Shown here piece after piece: positions 17,836-25,272 of a stretch of DNA of 31,335 nucleotides. The first letter of the stretch is position 1; each line of letters begins with the position of its first letter. The position numbers and the translations under genes were made by a program. The stretch covers positions 1 through 31,335 of IMG/VR virus record IMGVR_UViG_3300034375_005925; one strand, written 5' to 3'. The notes beneath the pieces are model-generated. The model did no database searches and had not been told where the DNA came from. It saw nothing but the letters and a program-made list of their open reading frames with translations. Origin of the DNA: a virus.

Positions 17836-18692
17836 TATTTAATCCACTTGTTGCGTCCTTTGAATGAGTGTACAATGTCAAATGGATGTATATCCATCAT
17901 TCTAATTTTCATGTTCTTCATTGCAGCAAACTGCTCGTTTTTCATTCTTCTAACTATGTACTCTTGAACACCAACCTTATACTGAACTATTTGATATGCT
18001 ATATATTTTATGAGAAAATCTTCTGCAAGCTTATTGACTTTTAATTCATCTTCTGGCAAGTACGCTAAACCATCTGTGATGTACTCAATAACTACTGTTT
18101 TACTTTTAACTTCAGAGCTAAATCTTATGTACCCTAAGTTTTTATCTATGTTATATTTACCATTGACATTTGTTTTCTCTGTTGCCATTCCAAAACGACC
18201 ACCGAAAAACTCATAGTCTAAGTTTGTAAACTGATCATTGTCAACCGTTGACACTTCTGCCAACTTTGTGTCTATTATTGAAGTACCCTCTGTGGCAGCT
18301 CCATCACTATCGAATATGATATTATATTCATCATCTTGTAGATAAGCTTTTGCAATAGTAGTTTCACTATCCATCATCAAGGGATGAAGCCTACCTCTAT
18401 CGTCCACCCAAGACAATCTAACGAGCCTTACAAAGTCTTTTGGAAGCTCTAGCTGTAAATCATCAGGAAGATCTAATTCAAGCGCTCTAACGTCTTTTAA
18501 AGCATCATAATGAAGCTCTTGAAGACCTCTTTTTGCTTGATAAACTACATCATATCTACTAACATCGTTTATAATTTTCTCGTCACCTACATAGAATGCC
18601 ATGAAGTTGTTGATAATGTCTTTCAACAATACAAATTGATTCTCCCCCCAATTAGTGCTATTTGTGTAATACTGTTGATCTGTAAGTGCCAT
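17835..18692 (-). CDS. Neck/ring (head-tail connector) protein, 285 aa
   Basis: Conserved small connector that follows the capsid genes in crAss-like phages, probably forming one of the rings below the portal. Visible features are a helical N-terminus, the well-kept block YQAKRGLQELHYDALKDVRAL (residues about 50-70), a beta-rich middle (LELDLPDDLQLELPKDFVRL) and a helical C-terminus ending in a basic tail (GRNKWIK). There is no signal or membrane segment. It starts 3 nt after the stop of the preceding ring protein and shares TAATG with the muzzle gene, so the three appear translated together. Recognition is from sequence memory and synteny; which ring it forms is not determined. Confidence 0.65.
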   Translation of the reverse strand: MALTDQQYYTNSTNWGENQFVLLKDIINNFMAFYVGDEKIINDVSRYDVVYQAKRGLQELHYDALKDVRALELDLPDDLQLELPKDFVRLVRLSWVDDRGRLHPLMMDSETTIAKAYLQDDEYNIIFDSDGAATEGTSIIDTKLAEVSTVDNDQFTNLDYEFFGGRFGMATEKTNVNGKYNIDKNLGYIRFSSEVKSKTVVIEYITDGLAYLPEDELKVNKLAEDFLIKYIAYQIVQYKVGVQEYIVRRMKNEQFAAMKNMKIRMMDIHPFDIVHSFKGRNKWIK

Positions 18693-18695
18693 CTA

Positions 18696-19385
18696 CTATA
18701 CGTTTTCTTTCTGTGTTTCTACAGCATCTATTTGTGCTGCTGCTTGAGCCACCTCTGCTTCTCTTATTGTAACACCTGTTAATTTTAAAATTTCAATTAT
18801 TAATTTAGTTTCATCGTCAGCTCCTAATTCGAAGTCTTGATAATCTGCAGCAGATGGATTAAACACTGGGTTTTCTCCAACTAAAATGTAGGTCCACTTA
18901 GGATCTACTAAGTCTCTAATGTAATTTACTTTTACATTTCCTGTCAATGTGTTTGGCTTTACGTACCAAAAATCATCTTCATCACAATATCCTGGATAAA
19001 GTGCCGAAGGACCAGCAATGTTTGAGGCTTCTATATATGTTTGATTTTGTTTTGATATATATTCCATTTTCTTGTCGTTGTAAACAAGAGAGATTGGTGT
19101 ATACATATCAGTAGGTTTTGTTATTCTGTAACTAGCTATTGCTGAGGTAGCAGTTTTTGTAAACTTATCAATGTTAGCCCTAACAATAGACAACTTATTT
19201 CCTTGATCTCTAGAAAGTCTCCTAGAGTTTTTCATTGTCACAAGCCTAGAATATTCTGAAAAGTATTGATTAAACAAAACTTGTTGTGCGTGCTTGGCAT
19301 ACGAGTTAAATTGAGCTGGCGTTATAAACCCTCTATTCTCTTTATTAAGCACAGTCAAAACTGTATTTCTAACGTGATTTATCAT
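18696..19385 (-). CDS. Neck/ring protein, 229 aa
   Basis: Begins MINHVRNTVLTVLNKENRGF, an N-terminal signature I associate with a connector protein of Bacteroidetes phages. The first 60 residues are helical, and the rest has a beta core (KMEYISKQNQTYIEASNI ... FWYVKPNTLTGNVKVNYIRD) and a helical, Ala/Gln-rich C-terminus. The frame is open up to an ATG at 19496, but that extension would begin inside the upstream gene and read through a strong terminator. Its 37 residues are also unlike the family, so ATG 19385 is chosen. No Shine-Dalgarno is present; TATTTTTG lies 4 nt before the ATG. It probably assembles with the next protein below the portal. Confidence 0.65.
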   Translation of the reverse strand: MINHVRNTVLTVLNKENRGFITPAQFNSYAKHAQQVLFNQYFSEYSRLVTMKNSRRLSRDQGNKLSIVRANIDKFTKTATSAIASYRITKPTDMYTPISLVYNDKKMEYISKQNQTYIEASNIAGPSALYPGYCDEDDFWYVKPNTLTGNVKVNYIRDLVDPKWTYILVGENPVFNPSAADYQDFELGADDETKLIIEILKLTGVTIREAEVAQAAAQIDAVETQKENV

Positions 19386-19398
19386 GATACAAAAATAC

Positions 19399-19432
19399 AA
19401 AAAAAAGAGGAGCCACTTTCGTGACCCCCCTC
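19399..19432 (-). terminator. Terminator between head protein and neck genes
   Basis: On the minus strand, a GC-rich stem (about 10 pairs with G-U wobbles, positions 19432-19421 with 19416-19407) closes a GAAA tetraloop and is followed by eight T residues (19406-19399). It lies between the stop at 19456 and the ATG at 19385. It is preceded by a second perfect hairpin (19437-19459) overlapping the upstream stop codon. Confidence 0.8.
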
Positions 19433-19436
19433 GGTG

Positions 19437-19459
19437 GTAGTGTTGGGTGGAAACACTAC
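19437..19459 (-). other. Hairpin overlapping a stop codon
   Basis: GTAGTGTT (19437-19444) and AACACTAC (19452-19459) are perfect 8-bp arms around a 7-nt loop. The 5' arm of the minus-strand transcript contains the TAG stop codon of the gene at 19456-20214. Together with the terminator that follows it forms a tandem 3'-end structure, possibly protecting the abundant upstream mRNA. Confidence 0.55.
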
Positions 19460-20214
19460 AGTTTATTGGTGATGCCTTGTAAGACATCAAGACCATCGTC
19501 TGTTTTAAAGAATGCAGCTAGTGCTGAATACACATTCTCCCCATAGGGTACAGTTACAATCTTATCCTTAGCCTTGTTGTTCCAGCATACAGTTCTGTTG
19601 TCATCCTTGATAAAGATAACACCCATCTCTACTGCACGAACCGCAAGGTTTCTAAGCTTGATATTCTCATCTTGCGCTAAATCCATCACCTCTGCTGGAT
19701 TCTTTCTAGCATACACAAGCATATCACGTCTTAATTCTTTTGAGGTCATATCAGATATAGAGCCATCTAATGCCACACGAGCAATAGCCTCTAGGTCTTC
19801 TATGTCCATTTCACGAACAAGGTTTTGTGCGTCAAGCTTCTCTTCTTCAGATGCAATCTCAGCCTCAGCAAGTTTATTAGGATCAAACTCCTCATACTCT
19901 TTGTTAAGGTCTGGGTGATACAATGAAAGAAACTGTTGCAATAACACTTGTTCTTTTGGAATAATTAGTTTACCATCTTTAAATATAATTGCTGGAAGCG
20001 TAACATCTCCGTACTGCTCATCTTCAAACACAGAGGTTTGATTAGACGCAAATCTTAGAGACCTTGTCATTGTTCCATCAAAATATTGTAGTGGTTTGTT
20101 TAAGTGGTGTCTAGAACGTAGAATAAAGTTAACTGGTGTTCTATTACCTTTTAGGATGTATATTCTATCCTTTACTTCCCATTGTGGCTGGGTAGCCGTA
20201 TTCTTTTTTGCCAT
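19456..20214 (-). CDS. Conserved head-associated protein, 252 aa
   Basis: Soluble protein encoded directly after the major capsid gene. Residues about 1-90 are beta-rich (ILKGNRTPVNFILRSRHH, LQYFDGTMTRSLRF). The middle is acidic and helical (NKLAEAEIASEEEKLDAQNLVREMDIEDLEAI), and the C-terminal third is a small mixed domain. The position is conserved in related phages, where an auxiliary capsid or head-fibre-anchoring role is likely, but I cannot name the specific family. Terminators on both sides (20237-20267 and 19399-19432) make it separately dosed from the capsid and from the neck genes. The leader TCTAATTAAATTCTAATAAA before the ATG is A/T-rich with no Shine-Dalgarno. Confidence 0.5.
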   Translation of the reverse strand: MAKKNTATQPQWEVKDRIYILKGNRTPVNFILRSRHHLNKPLQYFDGTMTRSLRFASNQTSVFEDEQYGDVTLPAIIFKDGKLIIPKEQVLLQQFLSLYHPDLNKEYEEFDPNKLAEAEIASEEEKLDAQNLVREMDIEDLEAIARVALDGSISDMTSKELRRDMLVYARKNPAEVMDLAQDENIKLRNLAVRAVEMGVIFIKDDNRTVCWNNKAKDKIVTVPYGENVYSALAAFFKTDDGLDVLQGITNKL

Positions 20215-20236
20215 TTTATTAGAATTTAATTAGATT

Positions 20237-20267
20237 AAAAAAAAGGGGGACAGGAATCCCATCCCCC
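20237..20267 (-). terminator. Terminator after the major capsid gene
   Basis: On the minus strand, GGGGGA (20267-20262) pairs with TCCCCC (20250-20245) and is followed by eight T residues (20244-20237). The stem base lies 9 nt after the capsid stop codon. Read-through would be partial, leaving capsid mRNA more abundant than the downstream genes. Confidence 0.8.
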
Positions 20268-20276
20268 TAATTAATA

Positions 20277-21614
20277 TTACTTCAATAAGATAAAGTTGTT
20301 TGCTCCGTGAACACAAAGAGCTCTCTCACTTAAGAAGTGTACTTCCATAGCGTCTAGGTCGCTAGTCATTCCAGCATTACCAGCAGAACCAGTAATCCAA
20401 GACTTGTACTTGCGATCTTCAGCTTCTGACTTTCTGTACTTCACATGTAAGAAAGGACGTACAGCATTTTTACCTAGAACTTGGTCGTAGATAGTAGTTG
20501 TACCAGCAGGTACTAACACACCGTCTACAGCAGAAGTTAAGGCTCCAGTTGTAGCGTCATTTAAGTATTTCCAGTCAGTTTTGTAGAAATCATATCCTAA
20601 GTTGAATCCTTTGAATCCAAGGCTGATTGCCATTTCTTCATCGTTATCGAATAAACCGTAAGAGCTTGTAGAAGCACCGCTGTTGTTTTGTGCAGCAAGT
20701 ACATTGTCAATCTCGAAAGATTTAGTTCTGTTAACGAAAAGAACATTCTCTTGGATCGCTCCTTCTTTGTCAAGAACTTTGATAAGCTCTTCTAAGTCAG
20801 TGCGAGCAGCAATTGAACCAGTAGCAATGTTTCCTCTGTTTTCGATTTCGTAGAATAAACCTTTTGTCCCTTTGTATCCAGCAGTTTCAGCACCAGATGA
20901 AGCAACAGCAGGCTCCCCTTCGATAAGAGATAATTCCATGTAATCTTCGAAACGTAGACGAGTTTCATGCTCTGATTTTAAGTACCATAGGTATCCAGTA
21001 GCACCGTTCTCAGTAGTCACCTCAATCCATCCGATCTGCGCCATATCAGAACCATTGACTTCATACTTGTCTTTGATGATGATAGGGTTAGTAGTTTGGA
21101 TGTCTTTAGGAGCTTCTAAAGAACCACTCATTCCATTAGTTCCTTTCTTGAACTCAGAACCGAAAGCAAATACGCTAAGTCCAGTTGTTCCTACAGCAGC
21201 AGCTAAGTTTGCTCCAGAATAAGAAGCAACATCAAATGTGTTAGTAGTTACAGCTGTTACGATAGCTTTGTCTTGATCAGTTCCGTCAGAAATGATTACT
21301 GTTTGGTTTAAGCGGAAAGGGTGTCCATTTGACGTGATAACGTCTCCAGAACGAGTTGCTCCAGAAACAGCCAAGTGAAGTCTTCCTTGCTCAGACCATT
21401 GAATTACATCAGATTGGAAGGGCATCTCAGCTCCTACCATTCTTAAAAAAGCAGATACAGAACGATTTCCGTATTTTTCAAATTCTGCTTCGTATACATC
21501 AGGTAAGTATTGAGAAGTAAACTCAATAGCAGAACCTAGATAGTTAGTCGATAAAGTCGACTTTGATGGAGCTGGTGTTAACGCACCTTGTACTCCAGAA
21601 ATAGTTACACTCAT
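20277..21614 (-). CDS. Major capsid protein (HK97-fold, crAss-like), 445 aa
   Basis: Forms the icosahedral shell. The N-terminus (MSVTISGVQGALTPAPSKST, then YLPDVYEAEFEKYGNRSV), the QGRLH motif near residues 75-80 and the late block GFNLGYDFYKTDWKYLND (about 331-352) match the crAss-like capsid proteins I know. These have the HK97 fold, with a long N-terminal arm and an insertion. An insertion-type beta segment occupies about residues 90-150. The usual order portal, scaffold, capsid is kept. The start at 21614 follows an A/T-rich leader (ACTAAAAAACTTTTAAA) 23 nt after the scaffold stop. A terminator follows, consistent with high expression. Confidence 0.85.
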   Translation of the reverse strand: MSVTISGVQGALTPAPSKSTLSTNYLGSAIEFTSQYLPDVYEAEFEKYGNRSVSAFLRMVGAEMPFQSDVIQWSEQGRLHLAVSGATRSGDVITSNGHPFRLNQTVIISDGTDQDKAIVTAVTTNTFDVASYSGANLAAAVGTTGLSVFAFGSEFKKGTNGMSGSLEAPKDIQTTNPIIIKDKYEVNGSDMAQIGWIEVTTENGATGYLWYLKSEHETRLRFEDYMELSLIEGEPAVASSGAETAGYKGTKGLFYEIENRGNIATGSIAARTDLEELIKVLDKEGAIQENVLFVNRTKSFEIDNVLAAQNNSGASTSSYGLFDNDEEMAISLGFKGFNLGYDFYKTDWKYLNDATTGALTSAVDGVLVPAGTTTIYDQVLGKNAVRPFLHVKYRKSEAEDRKYKSWITGSAGNAGMTSDLDAMEVHFLSERALCVHGANNFILLK

Positions 21615-21637
21615 TTTAAAAGTTTTTTAGTGATTAA

Positions 21638-22810
21638 TTATCGTTTTCTAATTTTGAACGAAAAATTATCTCCTGAGTCTACTGCTCTAAACTTTGTGCC
21701 TCCAGTATCGGTTGGTGTGTTTGACCTAACACTCATATCGATGTTTTTAGTCTCCTTCACTAGTCCGTCTGTTGCATCTGCCTTACCCTGCTCGTAAGCG
21801 AACTGAAATAAAGCATCAGCGTTAGTGGCTGCAAACAAAGCCTTATGATAAGATGCCGCATCCTTCACGATCCCCTTTTCATCTAAGTGCTTGTTAAAGA
21901 AGTTATTTATGTCTAACTGATTCTCTTTAACCTTACTTACATCATTAGGTTTAAAAACTTGCTTTTTATCTCCGACTTTAAACTCAAAACCTTTGAACTC
22001 ATCATTGAATAGGGCATTTGTTTTTTCTTGGAAGATGCGAGATCTATCTTTCTGCGTTGCAGACTCTTGATCTAATTCTTCTTGGTATTTAGTATAAAAG
22101 TTAAAAGCTTCTTTGTAGTTTTCTGGAATCTCGGCTTCTCTTGACTCAAGGGGAGCTTTGTATTTTTCCTTCATTCCTTCAAAGTAGTTTCTAGCTTTAT
22201 ATAACTCTTCTTTGTACGCAATCTTTTTCTTCTTGATGTCTTTTTCTTCATCAAGCTCTGAATCAAAACTGAACTCCTCATTAATAAGGTAGTCAATCTC
22301 CTCAGCATCAAGGTGTGGCTTTTCTTGCTTGTAATACTCACGCAACACGTTAGTATCATCCATAGCATTCCAGTCTTGCTGAAGCCTAGCATAATCCTCA
22401 AAGGATCTACCAGTCTCCTGCTTGTACTTCATGAAGTTAGCCACATCCTCTGGTAAAGGTTGCGTTTCTTCTTTGTCATTATTTAAAAGAACGTCTAAAG
22501 ACTCCGCTTCTACGTTTCGTCTTTCTTTTAAGTAGTTTAATATACTTTGGTCATCAAGCTCAATCGGCTTGGCTACTACTTCTTCTTTTTCTTGTACATC
22601 TTCGACTTGCTCTTGGGCTTGCTCTTCGATGTTTTCTTCGGATACGGCATCTGTCGTTTCTTTAACTAATTCTTTTTCTTCTTGTACAGTCTCTTGCACT
22701 TGTTCTTGTACGTTTTCTTGTACAGATTCTTGTACGTCCTCTTGTACACTTTCTTGTTTTGGCTCTATAGGATTACCTTCGGCATCCAAAGCTCTTAATT
22801 TCCATTCCAT
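21638..22810 (-). CDS. Capsid scaffolding protein, 390 aa
   Basis: Acidic, helical protein between portal and capsid genes, the place of the scaffold that guides shell assembly and is then lost. Residues 22-45 are six VQEx units, followed by another Glu/Gln-rich stretch to about residue 85. The middle is a long charged helical region, and the C-terminus is short and basic (FSFKIRKR), the usual capsid-binding end of scaffolds. There is no prohead-protease motif. A TAATTTTG element in the leader may be a promoter for scaffold and capsid. Naming is by position and composition. Confidence 0.65.
   Translation of the reverse strand: MEWKLRALDAEGNPIEPKQESVQEDVQESVQENVQEQVQETVQEEKELVKETTDAVSEENIEEQAQEQVEDVQEKEEVVAKPIELDDQSILNYLKERRNVEAESLDVLLNNDKEETQPLPEDVANFMKYKQETGRSFEDYARLQQDWNAMDDTNVLREYYKQEKPHLDAEEIDYLINEEFSFDSELDEEKDIKKKKIAYKEELYKARNYFEGMKEKYKAPLESREAEIPENYKEAFNFYTKYQEELDQESATQKDRSRIFQEKTNALFNDEFKGFEFKVGDKKQVFKPNDVSKVKENQLDINNFFNKHLDEKGIVKDAASYHKALFAATNADALFQFAYEQGKADATDGLVKETKNIDMSVRSNTPTDTGGTKFRAVDSGDNFSFKIRKR
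22676..22747 (-). repeat. 12-bp tandem repeat (VQEx units)
   Basis: Six units of 12 nt encode VQED, VQES, VQEN, VQEQ, VQET and VQEE near the scaffold N-terminus. The last codon of each unit and many third positions vary. Copy number could change by slippage or recombination without breaking the frame. Confidence 0.85.
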
Positions 22811-22831
22811 TTTAATTAAATTAGATTATTG

Positions 22832-22839
22832 CAAAATTA
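22832..22839 (-). promoter_or_regulatory. Possible -7 element ahead of scaffold/capsid genes
   Basis: TAATTTTG (22839 to 22832 on the minus strand) fits the Bacteroidetes -7 consensus TAnnTTTG. It lies 21 nt before the scaffold ATG, in the gap after the portal gene. No TTG is seen about 19-21 nt further upstream; the nearest is only 10 nt away. The call is therefore weak. Confidence 0.25.
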
Positions 22840-22844
22840 TTAAA

Positions 22845-25268
22845 TTAATCAATGCCCACGATTCCCTCCATGCCTGAGCCTAACGTGTCTTGACCATCAA
22901 AGTCTATAGGATCTAAGTCTTGTTGTCTTTGCTGTATTAACTTCGACTGTTGAGATGCCTGCTTAGCTGTTCTCTTGTCTTTCCTATCTTCTTTGTATCT
23001 ATCTTTTTCTTGTTGCAGTTGTAGCTCTGAAGACTTTATTTGACTTTCAATACCCTTCTGCATTTTAATGAGTTCTGCCTTTAGCATAAACTCTTGCTGC
23101 ATTCTTTGCATTTCTAGTTCAGCCTCTAGCTGTTTTATCTTAGCCTCTGCCTCCATCTTAGCTAATGCGGTTTGCTGTTTAGCTTGTTCAGATGTCATTG
23201 CTGCTTGCTGATTAGCCTCTGCCTGTAGAGCAATGTTCTCTTGCTGTCTCTTGTTGTCAAGCTTCTCTTTACGTCTTTTTCTAACCTTTAGAAGTTGTGA
23301 TGCAATCTTTACGTTCTTGATGTTTCTAATATCAATAGCATCATCAATATCAATCTTTCCAGCAGAGAGTGAAGTCTGAATGTTTTGTTCTAGCATCTGC
23401 TTCTCTTCTTCGTCTGGATGCATTTCAATAAAAATTCCAAAGTCATGTAGATGAAGCTCTTTGATTTCTTCTAGTATATCTACGCTGTACTTTCCAATAT
23501 TCTTTACAAAGTCATCCTTCATATCAGAATACTCTAAAACATCAGACAGCCTGTAAGCAATACACTCTGCTAGTCTCTCTGTCATAAAGAGTCCAGACTT
23601 TAAGATATGTCTTGTAGCTGTGTTTGAGTTTAGTGCCGCTAGTTTCTGTACACCAACTAGAGCATTAGAGTCTGGCATAGATCCATCTCTCGCTTCATTT
23701 AAGCCTGTCACGCCTCTCAACATATTGAGATTGTAGTTGTACATATTAATAAGAGAGGATATCTTGGAGTTAGCCCCAGATGAGGTTAACTCTTGTACTG
23801 GGATTTTACCACTGTTAAACTCTCCTTCTTCAGTCAAGCTTCTACCTAACACAGAACCTGTTTGGAAGTACATATTCAATGCCTCTTGTGGAGAGTATGT
23901 ATTCCCGTTTCCAAGGTTGATAGATGATAGTCCGTCTAAATCAATAAAGACTCCATCTGGAATCATTTTGGCAGCAACCTGCTGAAGCTTAAGGTGTAAG
24001 AGTTGTATCTGATCCGCAAAAGGAATCATTCTTTTTACAAGTGAATCAATCTGACCTCTGTACATTTTTGGCGCAGACACAACGTAGGGAGCGTATACTC
24101 TCTCCATTGAACTCTTTGGACGCACCATGTTTTTCATCAGTTCCCACTTGAGGATTTTGTTCGTTCCTAATACAAGAACACCTTCGTACCATACATCAAT
24201 TCTTTTAGATAATTTTTCAAAACGTGCTTGTTCTGTTTTAGGTGGGTTGAATTGATCGTCTTTTTTTAGCACTTTTTCTCCGCCTTGTGCTGTTTTCTTT
24301 TTCTTGTATACGATATTCTTGTCAGTCTTGTAACAGAAATATAATAATGTTGCAGTATTCTTATCAAATGAGTCAGTTTTATAACCACCTCTCATTCCTT
24401 GATATGAATCAAACTTAGATGCCGACTTAGCAATCTCTTCTACTTCTTCTTGTGTTATTGATGGATCAACCTTCTTGATCTCTGTGATGTTTACATTTTT
24501 AACCTCCCCAAAGTAATAGCAATCCTGAAAGTGTGGATCTTCTGTGGGGCTGAATACTAAATCAGCTGGGTCAACGTAATCAACTTTAATTCCATCGTGT
24601 GTATTGAACGTGTGCTTTGCAGCAGAGACTCCAATAACTGTAGAGTCTTCATCTAATCTTTTCTTTATGTACTCGTAGTCGTTATGCTTTAAAACAGATG
24701 TAATGGCTTTTTCTTCAGCAATCTCGATGTCATCTTTATAATCGATTTGCATATGTATATCTAGCTCATCATCTGTTTCAGGAAGCATGTCTGGCTGTAC
24801 GCTAAACATATCCTTTCCTAGCATAGCTCCGATTTCCTCGAAGTCTTCTTTGTTTCGCATCTCTGTCTGGATGCGATTCTTGTACATTGCCTTCTTGTTT
24901 GAAGATACTGGGTCTACTGCCTCAGCTTTTACATCAAACAATCTATTTGAAATGCCATTAACTACAATGTCTACAAACTTAGGTATAATAGGCACAGGAG
25001 TCCAATCAAGATTTAGATAAGATATGTCTCCATTAATAGCAAGCTCGTCTTTATACTTTCGCACAGACTGCTCACCCATTGCATATGTTCTTAGTTTATG
25101 ATAGGTGTCACGGTTGTTGTAAAACCTTGATTGACCACCCTCTTTTCTAAACCACTCAGACTCTATAGCGTGCCCTACCATAAGCCCATATTCTTTTGAT
25201 GCTTTAACAGCATCTGAAGCTAATTGATTTGGAAATCCAATAACGTACTTCCCAGAAGTTCCTCGCAT
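22845..25268 (-). CDS. Portal protein (crAss-like), 807 aa
   Basis: Forms the dodecameric ring at one capsid vertex through which DNA is packaged and ejected. Residues about 47-110 carry a strongly conserved crAss-type block (RFYNNRDTYHKLR, YKDELAINGDISYLN, DWTPVPIIPKFVDIVVNGI). Residues about 120-650 are the portal core. From about residue 675 to the end the protein is a long Gln/Glu/Lys-rich coiled coil (KIKQLEAELEMQRMQQEF) with a basic KDKRTAKQASQQSK stretch, probably the barrel and inward extension. Length is normal to long for the family. It follows the terminase by 4 nt. Confidence 0.85.
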   Translation of the reverse strand: MRGTSGKYVIGFPNQLASDAVKASKEYGLMVGHAIESEWFRKEGGQSRFYNNRDTYHKLRTYAMGEQSVRKYKDELAINGDISYLNLDWTPVPIIPKFVDIVVNGISNRLFDVKAEAVDPVSSNKKAMYKNRIQTEMRNKEDFEEIGAMLGKDMFSVQPDMLPETDDELDIHMQIDYKDDIEIAEEKAITSVLKHNDYEYIKKRLDEDSTVIGVSAAKHTFNTHDGIKVDYVDPADLVFSPTEDPHFQDCYYFGEVKNVNITEIKKVDPSITQEEVEEIAKSASKFDSYQGMRGGYKTDSFDKNTATLLYFCYKTDKNIVYKKKKTAQGGEKVLKKDDQFNPPKTEQARFEKLSKRIDVWYEGVLVLGTNKILKWELMKNMVRPKSSMERVYAPYVVSAPKMYRGQIDSLVKRMIPFADQIQLLHLKLQQVAAKMIPDGVFIDLDGLSSINLGNGNTYSPQEALNMYFQTGSVLGRSLTEEGEFNSGKIPVQELTSSGANSKISSLINMYNYNLNMLRGVTGLNEARDGSMPDSNALVGVQKLAALNSNTATRHILKSGLFMTERLAECIAYRLSDVLEYSDMKDDFVKNIGKYSVDILEEIKELHLHDFGIFIEMHPDEEEKQMLEQNIQTSLSAGKIDIDDAIDIRNIKNVKIASQLLKVRKRRKEKLDNKRQQENIALQAEANQQAAMTSEQAKQQTALAKMEAEAKIKQLEAELEMQRMQQEFMLKAELIKMQKGIESQIKSSELQLQQEKDRYKEDRKDKRTAKQASQQSKLIQQRQQDLDPIDFDGQDTLGSGMEGIVGID

Positions 25269-25272
25269 ATTT

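Noticed and set aside
19386-19496. 37-residue N-terminal extension of the 229-aa neck protein
   Set aside because: It runs through a terminator and into the previous gene; MINHVRN is the conserved start.
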